This document shows, piece by piece, positions 1 to 5,913 of a stretch of DNA of 6,366 nucleotides. The stretch comes from Roseburia sp. (GTDB lineage Bacteria > Bacillota > Clostridia > Lachnospirales > Lachnospiraceae). The notes below the pieces were generated by a model. The model was not told the origin of the DNA. It worked only from the letters and a program-made list of their open reading frames with translations, and made no database searches. The stretch spans positions 1 through 6,366 of the forward strand of contig JAUUNJ010000150.1 in assembly GCA_030844625.1 (NCBI GenBank). The letters are read 5' to 3'. The stretch's first letter is position 1. Each line of letters opens with the position of its first letter. Position numbers and translations under genes: made by a program.

Positions 1-2441
1 GATGTTTCCAATGAATATTTTGTAAACAAATCTCCAAGAAGCTGAAGTCCTTTTACAGATGTGGCTGATTCATCTATACCTGTTGTAACAAGTCCGTTTT
101 CGTCCTGTACATATAACTGTCCGCCATTCTGCAAAATCATTGGAGCCGTCTGATAGAACCACTTATAGCCCGTTCCGCCTGCCGCAATATTATGATAGAA
201 ATTCATTCCGTATCTCTGGAGCGTTGGAAGTATATCAATCAAATCATCCCATGTATTAGGAACTTCCAATCCTAAATTATCAAAAATATCTTTTCTATAC
301 ACTACAGCATTAAAGTCTGTTGTTTCCGGAATCGCATAAACTTTTTCATTGTATACATAAGAAACGAAAGCTCCTGTCGGGAATCTGTTCGCCACTGTCC
401 AGAAGTCATCAAACTCACTTAAATCATACAGAGCTCCACGGCTTGATAAGTCAAACGGTACATATGACATAAGACCTAATGCAATATCAGGTGTTTCATC
501 TGCCGCAATTGCGAGTGTAAGTTTGTTAACATCAGGCATTGCCGCCACTCTGACTTTTATATCTTTTCCTGTTTTTTCTTTATAATAAGGAACAAACTCT
601 GTATCCGCCATCTTCTGAAGCAAGTCTACGTGAGTAATGGCTCTGTTAACCCAAATTGTAATTGTGTTCTCGTCTTCTTCTACACCTGTTGAATATTTGT
701 CAGATGTAAATGTATTCGCCAAAGCTCTTATTGATGTCCACATAGAACTTCCCAGAGAAGAATTTGCTCTTTCAAGCTGATCCTTATCTCCATATACATA
801 AATTCTGTCTAACGTAAAATCATTGGCAGTTACTTCTGTTGTAAAACTGCTGAGGGAAACAAGAACTGAGTTGTCAGCACCCGTCAAGTCCTCTTTGTGA
901 AGAGCTATTTCGTCAGGATATTTCTGCATATCCTTAATAAACTGCTCCGCCTCATCCAGATACGCCAGAATTGCTCCCCCATTTCCATTCTCCGAATAAT
1001 CCTGAAGCAGGAATCTGATATGATGAATTACGGTCATATAAGCATCCAGATAATCTTCAATTTCAGGAATGTATTTCGTCATCTTCCAGTTTCTCTCAGT
1101 ATCTACATCTGCGCCTGTAATCTTTGTGATTTCTAATTCGAAATCTGTTATATGCTGTTCCATAAGCAATGCATATCTGTAGGCTTCCATGACCGGAGAA
1201 TTTTCCTGCTTGATAGTTATCGTATGGGTTCCTTCCGTGAGATAGAAGTTATAATTGTTTCCTTCGTCATCTGCAAGAGTTAAATTCTCATATCCTGATG
1301 ATACCGGTGCAAATTCATAATCATAAAGTTCCTTAAACGGAACCTGCCCATCTATCTTAATTGTCTCAAAAGCTGTAAATTCTTTTTTACCATTTGCATA
1401 ATGGAATGCAATATTATAATTGCCTGTTTTCTTTACATTAAAGCTGTATGTTACTTCAATACCCGCTGCTCCCCAGCCTAATGTATTTAATTTTTCATTG
1501 TCTATGTTGAATCTTGTAAGTGAACTTTTTGCAGATGTTCCATAAATGGCATCTGTTGAATTTTTCTGCGTATAATATACAGCATCTATCTGAAGTGCAT
1601 TTTCGTCATCCTTTACAACTTCTGCATCTTTATGCTGTTTTGCATATTCTTCGTAAGATATTGTATTGTCCTCAGCAGCCTCTGCTATCATTTTTCCGAC
1701 CGCCAAACCGCCTGATGATACATTTTCAATAATTATTGTATTCTCACCTTTTTCTAATTTGAAAGCAAGCGGTGTAGTTGAGGTATATGTATTATTATAT
1801 AAATATGTAGTTTTCCATTTTTGAACTCTATTCTGGCTCGGAGCCATTTCGTCTCCATAGCTGTCTAATGGAAATTCTTTATTCCCATCACTGCTTATAA
1901 ACCCTTCATCGGAATCTGACCAGATCATAGGCAGTGCTATAGTGTTCATTTCAGTATAATTCTGTTTTCCGTTAACAGTTAAACTGACAGTATAATCAGA
2001 TAAGGAAGAACCTACAGAAATATAATCCAGTGATAAATAGTAAAGTCCGGCTTTGTCTACCGTAACTTTATATTCCGCTTTGTCCTGATAAGCCAGTTCC
2101 TTCATCTGAGAGTCATAATCTGTCACAGCCTCAGGTGTTGTGTCATTGTCCTTATTTGCTTCATAATACTTGTCAACCGCCATACCTTTCTTTAACACAG
2201 CCTGATGTTTTCCTTCACCTATCTCTGTGTTTTCTTTGATAAAGTCTGTGTAGTATACTTCAGCCTCTTCTCCTTCATTCAGATAAGCTGTTGAAAGTAA
2301 ATCATATGCCTTCTGGAATTTTGCAGCATCAACATCTTTTATGCGTGTTGCATCTGTTTTAAATACAAACTGATTCAGGCATACTATCGCAACAATGACG
2401 CATACTATTGCTATAATAGTGGTAATAATCTTCTTTTTCAT
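1..2441 (-). CDS. Large solute-binding protein with N-terminal carbohydrate-binding-like domains (partial, C-terminus off window)
   Basis: Reading from the ATG at 2441, the frame stays open for about 813 codons to the window edge, so the C-terminus is missing. It begins MKKKIITTIIAIVCVIVAIV, a membrane segment (about residues 5-21) without a good lipobox, so a signal anchor or uncleaved tether is likely. Residues ~110-245 and ~285-440 look like two beta-sandwich sugar-binding modules: each has a 'G-x-Y-x-x-x-x-x-Y' strand, a short NGK or DGQ turn, and a closing strand such as KGENTIIIEN or EGTHTITIKQ. Residues ~450-590 look mostly helical. From ~592 (ITIWVNR) the chain reads as a family 1 ABC solute-binding protein, with ADETPDIALG, VYAIPETTDFNAVVYRKDIF and LGLEVPNTWDDL. 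Such large receptors are known in Clostridia and Paenibacillus, often near 950-1000 residues, beside carbohydrate ABC permeases. The ribosome site AAAGGA lies 5 nt before the start. It is probably co-transcribed with the binding-protein gene starting at 4324. The glycan bound is unknown. Confidence 0.92.
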   Translation of the reverse strand, partial: MKKKIITTIIAIVCVIVAIVCLNQFVFKTDATRIKDVDAAKFQKAYDLLSTAYLNEGEEAEVYYTDFIKENTEIGEGKHQAVLKKGMAVDKYYEANKDNDTTPEAVTDYDSQMKELAYQDKAEYKVTVDKAGLYYLSLDYISVGSSLSDYTVSLTVNGKQNYTEMNTIALPMIWSDSDEGFISSDGNKEFPLDSYGDEMAPSQNRVQKWKTTYLYNNTYTSTTPLAFKLEKGENTIIIENVSSGGLAVGKMIAEAAEDNTISYEEYAKQHKDAEVVKDDENALQIDAVYYTQKNSTDAIYGTSAKSSLTRFNIDNEKLNTLGWGAAGIEVTYSFNVKKTGNYNIAFHYANGKKEFTAFETIKIDGQVPFKELYDYEFAPVSSGYENLTLADDEGNNYNFYLTEGTHTITIKQENSPVMEAYRYALLMEQHITDFELEITKITGADVDTERNWKMTKYIPEIEDYLDAYMTVIHHIRFLLQDYSENGNGGAILAYLDEAEQFIKDMQKYPDEIALHKEDLTGADNSVLVSLSSFTTEVTANDFTLDRIYVYGDKDQLERANSSLGSSMWTSIRALANTFTSDKYSTGVEEDENTITIWVNRAITHVDLLQKMADTEFVPYYKEKTGKDIKVRVAAMPDVNKLTLAIAADETPDIALGLMSYVPFDLSSRGALYDLSEFDDFWTVANRFPTGAFVSYVYNEKVYAIPETTDFNAVVYRKDIFDNLGLEVPNTWDDLIDILPTLQRYGMNFYHNIAAGGTGYKWFYQTAPMILQNGGQLYVQDENGLVTTGIDESATSVKGLQLLGDLFTKYSLET

Positions 2442-2498
2442 TGTTGTCCTTTCTTTTATAACCTGTACAAAACCATTGGTCTTATATCTGGCATAAAA

Positions 2499-2527
2499 GC
2501 GGAACTACCTGTTCCAAGTAGTTCCGC
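2499..2527 (-). terminator. Hairpin between the two binding-protein genes, possible partial terminator or mRNA stabiliser
   Basis: The arms GCGGAACTAC and GTAGTTCCGC pair perfectly over 10 bp with a 9-nt loop. On the minus strand the stem is followed directly by TTTT and then ATG, so the T-run is short. It lies 58 bp before the start of the large binding protein. No convincing separate promoter is visible between the hairpin and that gene. The likely role is partial termination or protection of the upstream message, giving more of the small receptor than the large one. A full terminator is less likely, because it would leave the downstream gene without an obvious promoter. Confidence 0.55.
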
Positions 2528-2539
2528 GTATCTCTTTAA

Positions 2540-2619
2540 TTGACAACGGGCAGAAACACGTTTTGCGAACCCCCCGCACTATCGCGGCATCTGTCAAAAA
2601 ATGCAAACCGCATTCTGAC
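2540..2619 (-). other. GC-rich structured spacer, possible 3' UTR RNA element
   Basis: This block is strikingly GC-rich beside its AT-rich surroundings. On the minus strand TTGACA (2597-2592) can pair with TGTCAA (2545-2540), enclosing CCGC/GCGG (2587-2584 with 2577-2574, 6-nt loop) and a CGGG/CCCG option. A competing upstream hairpin pairs AATGC (2614-2610) with GCATT (2604-2600), and adds GTCA/TGAC (2619-2616 with 2596-2593). That hairpin is followed by T residues and could be a weak terminator for the 561-residue protein gene. The element starts 20 bp after that gene's stop codon. It matches no riboswitch family I can name; an RNA function is an inference from base pairing only. Confidence 0.35.
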
Positions 2620-2638
2620 TCGTTACTATAATAAATGC

Positions 2639-4324
2639 TTATTTTTCTTTGAGTTTATCATCCGTGAATCCGTAGTATTTCTTCAGCGCATCCTTTAACT
2701 GTTTTGTTGCTGTATCAATACGTTTGTTACACTTTTCATTCCAGTCTGCCAACTTAGATTTAACGTTATCAGCCCAGTTAGCATCTGTCATCCAAGCTCC
2801 TGCCACATCTTCACTGCCACAATTGATCCACTCATAAAGTGTCAGCTTCTGTTCGCCGTTTTCTGTAACTTTCTTTGACCAGCACTTGTCAACATAATCC
2901 CATGAATCTCCTGTTTCAAAAAGTTCAAGAACTTTCTGGAATCCTTCTTTGTCTGCATATGACTGATGAGCCGGATGTGAATTCCAGATTTTCATCTGTT
3001 CTTCATAAGCGTCTCCTGATACTACAGGCAGTGAATCGTTTGCTGCTGATTCTTTAACCTGTCCGCCTTCTGTCCATTTCTGATCAAATATAGCCTGTTT
3101 TGCCTCTGTGCTTGCTGTCCAGTATGTAGCAAATGTATATGCAACATCAAGTTTCTGATTTTCTTCTTCGCTCCATTCATTATTTCCGTCATCTGCACCA
3201 TAGTTGTGTAAACAGATTGGGTCCATAACAAGTTTGATTGTGTTATCACAGTAATCTGTTGATGGGAACGGATAGAAATCATAGTCTTTCGCATTGATAA
3301 AGTTATCGCTTTCGCTGGCTGATGTATCGGCTCCTGCTGTAAGATACCAAGGATCTTCCATATTTACCAAGGTTCTGTTATTACAGAAGTAACGCCATGA
3401 GTATGCTCCGCTCTCCTTAACAATATCCAATGAAAGGTTTCCTGCGCCTTCTGCTGTGTCAATAGATGACTCAGCCCACTTTGAACAGTATTTCAAAAGG
3501 CTCTTCACTTCCTCACTGTTCAGGTCAACTGTTCCCTTCTCTGTAATCTGCTTGTTAACTGTAGTAACGCCCATATTAACAATATCAAGTGGTCCATGTC
3601 CTTCATGAGCCGCCGGGTCAGTCGATGCCGTCTTCATTCCCCAGAACGTCTTTCCATCAGCCTGAGTAACAAAATCTGTAAATTCATCAATGTCCCAGTC
3701 AGGATCAGGAACATCAATATTATTATCAGCAGCCAGTGATTTGTTCACCCAGATACCCCAAGGAATAGAGTATGATGGTAAACCTGCCTGGAACCCATAA
3801 TAATTAAGATTATCCATAAGGCTCTTATTGTAGCTCTTGTATGTTTCGTCGTCTGAGAATTTAGCCAGATCCGCTACAAGACCTTTCTTAATATCGCTGG
3901 TTACATTATTTGAAGCCCAAATATCAGGATATTTTCCGTAATCAGCTTTGAAGTTTTCCATTTCCTGATCCCATGAAGGGGTGCCCGGCTGTTCCGGATC
4001 ACCTGCTTTTGACCAAAGGTTGATCTTGATATTCGGATACTTTTCATTAAACTTTTTGGCAACTGCATAAACCTGTGCAACGTTAGTTGCCGTAAGGTCA
4101 GCCTCTGTAAGGTCCTGATGTCCTAAATCTTCATAATATTCACCATCACCGGACCAGAGCATAATAGAAATATCTCCTGATGTTTCCGTGTCTAATCCTG
4201 TTGTAACTCCAGTATCTGATGATTTTTTGTTACCGTCTTTACCGCCACATCCTGTAGTAAGAACGGATATTCCCACCACAAGGCTTAGTGATAAGGCTAA
4301 TGTTTTACGGCCTAATTTTTTCAT
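2639..4324 (-). CDS. ABC transporter sugar-binding lipoprotein, family 1 solute-binding protein
   Basis: This complete 561-residue protein should capture a sugar or oligosaccharide outside the membrane and deliver it to an ABC permease. It starts with a basic n-region and hydrophobic core, then the lipobox-like LTTGC, placing the lipidated cysteine at residue 26. A Ser/Thr/Gly/Asp-rich linker runs to about residue 50. The mature fold begins at DISIMLWSGDGEYY, and AKKFNEKYPNIKINLW (~89-104), YPDIWASNN (~132-140), LPSYSIPWGIWVNKSLA (~182-198) and a tryptophan-rich C-terminal half (for example DPWYLTA, ~324-330) are typical of family 1 receptors. It is longer than the usual ~430 residues, with acidic and aromatic insertions. 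The ATG at 4324 is supported by AGGAGG 9 nt upstream and by the signal peptide. A promoter, a CcpA-like site and an inverted repeat lie upstream. The large receptor gene follows 197 bp downstream on the same strand. Transporter permeases are not in the window, and the substrate is unknown. Confidence 0.95.
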   Translation of the reverse strand: MKKLGRKTLALSLSLVVGISVLTTGCGGKDGNKKSSDTGVTTGLDTETSGDISIMLWSGDGEYYEDLGHQDLTEADLTATNVAQVYAVAKKFNEKYPNIKINLWSKAGDPEQPGTPSWDQEMENFKADYGKYPDIWASNNVTSDIKKGLVADLAKFSDDETYKSYNKSLMDNLNYYGFQAGLPSYSIPWGIWVNKSLAADNNIDVPDPDWDIDEFTDFVTQADGKTFWGMKTASTDPAAHEGHGPLDIVNMGVTTVNKQITEKGTVDLNSEEVKSLLKYCSKWAESSIDTAEGAGNLSLDIVKESGAYSWRYFCNNRTLVNMEDPWYLTAGADTSASESDNFINAKDYDFYPFPSTDYCDNTIKLVMDPICLHNYGADDGNNEWSEEENQKLDVAYTFATYWTASTEAKQAIFDQKWTEGGQVKESAANDSLPVVSGDAYEEQMKIWNSHPAHQSYADKEGFQKVLELFETGDSWDYVDKCWSKKVTENGEQKLTLYEWINCGSEDVAGAWMTDANWADNVKSKLADWNEKCNKRIDTATKQLKDALKKYYGFTDDKLKEK

Positions 4325-4382
4325 TTTTGTCGTCCTCCTTTAATTTCGAAAAAATTTTTTCACCTACATTAGAATTCACATA

Positions 4383-4409
4383 GTGATATTCATGTAATAA
4401 TTCTATCAC
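4383..4409. promoter_or_regulatory. Inverted repeat over the -10 region, possible operator
   Basis: GTGATA (4383-4388) and TATCAC (4404-4409) form 6-bp arms with a 15-bp gap. The pair overlaps the -10 box and the expected transcription start of the binding-protein promoter, where a repressor would block transcription. The centre is not palindromic and only one copy exists, so chance remains possible in AT-rich DNA. Confidence 0.3.
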
Positions 4410-4428
4410 AACAGTATGTACAAATCAA
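4400..4428 (-). promoter_or_regulatory. Sigma-A-type promoter for the binding-protein genes
   Basis: On the minus strand a TTGATT -35 box (4428-4423), a 17-bp spacer and a TAGAAT -10 box (4405-4400) are present, and the -10 is preceded by TG one base away (extended -10). The predicted start, near 4393, leaves a leader of about 69 nt before the ATG at 4324. The leader contains the perfect 14-bp palindrome GAAAAAATTTTTTC (4348-4361) just before the ribosome site. Confidence 0.7.
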
Positions 4429-4432
4429 CAAT

Positions 4433-4446
4433 TAAAAACGATTTCA
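4433..4446 (-). promoter_or_regulatory. CcpA-type catabolite response element (cre-like)
   Basis: TGAAATCGTTTTTA on the minus strand matches the consensus TGWAANCGNTNWCA at all fixed or restricted positions except one (T for C near the end). It sits 4 bp upstream of the -35 box, centred near -46 from the predicted start. This suggests control of sugar uptake by carbon status through CcpA or another LacI-family regulator. No regulator gene is in the window. Confidence 0.45.
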
Positions 4447-4620
4447 AGTTGATTTTTCTTGTGTATTTTTTACATTTTTATATGGTTTATTGTAAATAAT
4501 CCGTATATTTTTTAACTATTTTTTACAAATCATACTTGTTAATTTATTCACAATAGCCATATTTAGAAAAATGTTTTTATAAAAGTACTTTATGTTGTGG
4601 TATAGGAGTGGTATGAGGTA
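4447..4620. other. AT-rich intergenic DNA with no recognised gene
   Basis: This stretch is dominated by A/T runs. No reading frame has a credible ribosome site; the ATG at 4612, which follows GGAG, stops after two codons. I see no RNA gene or repeat unit. It may act as an upstream AT-rich element for the promoter at 4400-4428, but nothing specific supports that. Confidence 0.5.
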
Positions 4621-4633
4621 GCAAAAAAAGCAT

Positions 4634-4710
4634 GACCGATATAGGAAACAGCTTTGCAGCACAAACTCCGATATAGGGAATAGGGTTTGACTCTATTCCC
4701 TATATCGGTC
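4634..4710. repeat. Three-part repeat able to form two mutually exclusive hairpins
   Basis: Copy 1, GACCGATATAGG (4634-4645), and copy 2, CCGATATAGGGAATAG (4668-4683), are direct repeats sharing CCGATATAGG. The third segment (4693-4710) is complementary to both: 16 bp perfect with copy 2 across a 9-nt loop, or 12 bp with copy 1. On the minus strand the copy 1 pairing is followed by ATGC and then seven T residues (4629-4623), a terminator-like arrangement. The local copy 2 hairpin would compete with it. It lies between the terminator of the wall-anchored protein gene and the binding-protein promoter. It could be an attenuator-like switch, a second terminator, or a fragment of a dispersed palindromic repeat. 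Confidence 0.6.
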
Positions 4711-4748
4711 GCAACAGGTGTTAAACCCTCCACAAACATGATTCCCCA

Positions 4749-4806
4749 CATAAAATAAGACAGGGTCTTATGAGAGTAAAACCTCTCGACCCTGTCTTAT
4801 TTTATG
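4749..4806 (-). terminator. Strong intrinsic terminator after the wall-anchored binding protein gene
   Basis: Perfect 19-bp arms (4749-4767 and 4788-4806) contain the GC-rich core GACAGGGTC / GACCCTGTC flanked by A/T-rich ends, so the T-rich tail TTATTTTA forms part of the stem. A second helix, GAGAG (4772-4776) with CTCTC (4783-4787), caps it, leaving a 4-nt bulge. It begins 40 bp past the stop codon at 4847. The symmetric A/T ends mean it could work in both directions, but no plus-strand gene ends here. Confidence 0.8.
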
Positions 4807-4846
4807 CGGCGTGCTTCGCACACGGCTTTAGCTTGTTGTTACGCGC

Positions 4847-5626
4847 CTATTCTGCTTCTCTTTTTCTTGCAAATACAACAATAACTGCTGCTGCAACAAC
4901 TGCTGCTGCTCCACAAGCGATTGGTGTAAAGTCACCTGTTGCTACAGTTGAAGTCGTTCCTGTTGTTGAAGTTGTTCCACCGTTCTGCTGTGTTGTATTG
5001 TTGTTGTCACTATTGTTGTTTGTGTTAGATGCTGTCTTTTCTGCAAGAGAGTATCCTGAACATGAAACAGTAGTTGCATATGTAGCGTCACCATCTGTTG
5101 TTTTAGCTATAGCTTCCATTCCACCGTCAGCATATGAATAATGTACTTTACCATCAGTAGATTCTCTGTCACCAAATTCTCCACCAAATCCAAAAGTAAT
5201 TGTGTCTGCATTTGCTGTAGCTGTAAATGTTTCATCTATTGTTGTAGCCTGGCCTTTTTTAAGTCTTATCCATTTACCATAAGCAAAATCTTCATCTTTT
5301 GCAATCTTGATAAGTACCCATTTGTCACAGCCTGTTGACTTTAATGTACACTTAAGCTGATACTCTGTACCTTTTTTAATAGTAACTTTCTGCTTCATCT
5401 GAGCGCCCCAAATACCGCCCCAGCCAATACTCTTTAATTTAGCTGTCCAGCCATCAGCAGAAGTTTTAGGCTCTCCATCGCATTCCGCTCCTTCGTACCA
5501 TACGCTTTTGCACTTCTCGTCCATTCCAAAGTAATGTTCCCATGATGCAGCGAAGCAATTAGCGGTCATTCCAACTGTAAGCGCAAGTGTTGCAACTACA
5601 GATGCGATTCTCTTTAAAGTCTTCAT
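4847..5626 (-). CDS. Secreted, probably wall-anchored protein with a carbohydrate-binding-like domain
   Basis: This 259-residue protein is built for export. Residues 1-27 form a signal peptide ending CFAA, with cleavage predicted before SWEHYF. Residues ~28-190 look like one beta-sandwich carbohydrate-binding module of the CBM4/9 type: KKGTEYQLKCTLKST (~84-98), WVLIKIAK (~103-110), then a GFGGEFGDRES segment. Seven tryptophans (29, 43, 60, 69, 73, 103, 119) could supply stacking surfaces for sugars. Residues ~198-227 are a flexible Asn/Thr/Gln/Gly-rich linker. The C-terminus has VATGD (228-232), a hydrophobic span (~234-252) and the basic tail RKREAE. This resembles a sortase signal in which the usual LPXTG has lost its Leu-Pro; a plain membrane anchor is the alternative. 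AGGAGGAG lies 6 nt before the ATG. It has its own promoter and terminator, so it is monocistronic. No catalytic domain is visible. The likely role is holding a glycan at the cell surface near the importer; the ligand is unknown. Confidence 0.88.
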   Translation of the reverse strand: MKTLKRIASVVATLALTVGMTANCFAASWEHYFGMDEKCKSVWYEGAECDGEPKTSADGWTAKLKSIGWGGIWGAQMKQKVTIKKGTEYQLKCTLKSTGCDKWVLIKIAKDEDFAYGKWIRLKKGQATTIDETFTATANADTITFGFGGEFGDRESTDGKVHYSYADGGMEAIAKTTDGDATYATTVSCSGYSLAEKTASNTNNNSDNNNTTQQNGGTTSTTGTTSTVATGDFTPIACGAAAVVAAAVIVVFARKREAE

Positions 5627-5674
5627 TTTATTCTCCTCCTCTTTAACTGCGAAATTTTATCGCTATATAATGTG

Positions 5675-5703
5675 AGTATAGCATGAACCCCCTCTTTATT
5701 CAA
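5675..5703 (-). promoter_or_regulatory. Sigma-A-type promoter for the wall-anchored protein
   Basis: On the minus strand a TTGAAT -35 box (5703-5698), a 17-bp spacer and a TATACT -10 box (5680-5675) are present, with TG one base before the -10 (extended -10). Transcription should start near 5668, giving a leader of about 42 nt. With the strong ribosome site this predicts high expression. Confidence 0.75.
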
Positions 5704-5717
5704 TAAATATGTAAAAA

Positions 5718-5731
5718 TAAAAACGCTTTTA
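5718..5731 (-). promoter_or_regulatory. Second CcpA-like site upstream of the wall-anchored protein promoter
   Basis: TAAAAGCGTTTTTA on the minus strand matches the cre consensus TGWAANCGNTNWCA except at the second base and the thirteenth. It shares the core CGTTTTTA with the site before the binding-protein gene. It is centred near -56, about 10 bp (one helical turn) further upstream than that site. Two mismatches in AT-rich DNA make it a weaker call on its own. Confidence 0.35.
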
Positions 5732-5834
5732 TTTATGTTTTTAACAATTTCTACAATATTTAAAATACAATACTGTATATTTTTACTAAAGATATTATTC
5801 ATTTATTTTACAATATATGGTAACATAGTTTTAC

Positions 5835-5864
5835 TGGACAATATCATTCATTTCACTGTATTGT
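5835..5864 (+). promoter_or_regulatory. Candidate promoter for the plsC-like gene
   Basis: TGGACA (5835-5840), an 18-bp spacer and TATTGT (5859-5864) give a moderate sigma-A match pointing to the right, with a leader of about 40-45 nt before the ATG at 5914. The -10 box matches at only four of six positions. The rest of the divergent spacer (5732-5913) is AT-rich, with repeated ACAATAT/ACAATAC words in both orientations, and has no other gene. Confidence 0.4.
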
Positions 5865-5913
5865 ATGAGAAATATATTGTCTGTAATGATTTGTTTTTAA
5901 AGGAGTTCATCAG

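Noticed and set aside
897..1136. Short plus-strand frame opposite the large receptor gene
   Set aside because: It is antisense to a clear long coding region, has no recognisable product, and no ribosome site or promoter was seen.
1520..1732. Second short plus-strand frame opposite the large receptor gene
   Set aside because: It is antisense to continuous coding sequence and has an odd His/Leu-rich composition typical of shadow frames.
2540..2597. TTGACA on the minus strand as a -35 box for the large receptor
   Set aside because: No -10-like hexamer occurs at 16-18 bp downstream, where the sequence is G-rich; pairing with TGTCAA explains the word better.
3022..3294. Minus-strand frame within the 561-residue receptor gene
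   Set aside because: It is an alternative frame inside a well-supported gene, with no ribosome site and a product rich in Gln/Asn/Arg that resembles no family.
4348..4361. Perfect palindrome GAAAAAATTTTTTC in the receptor leader
   Set aside because: It is a simple A-run/T-run palindrome with no GC content to form a stable hairpin, and no second copy was seen; noted only within the promoter entry.
4770..5141. Open frame on the plus strand antisense to the wall-anchored protein gene
   Set aside because: It is rich in Ala/Val/Leu because it mirrors the low-complexity Thr/Asn linker and Ala-rich membrane span of the real gene; it starts inside a terminator hairpin and has no ribosome site.
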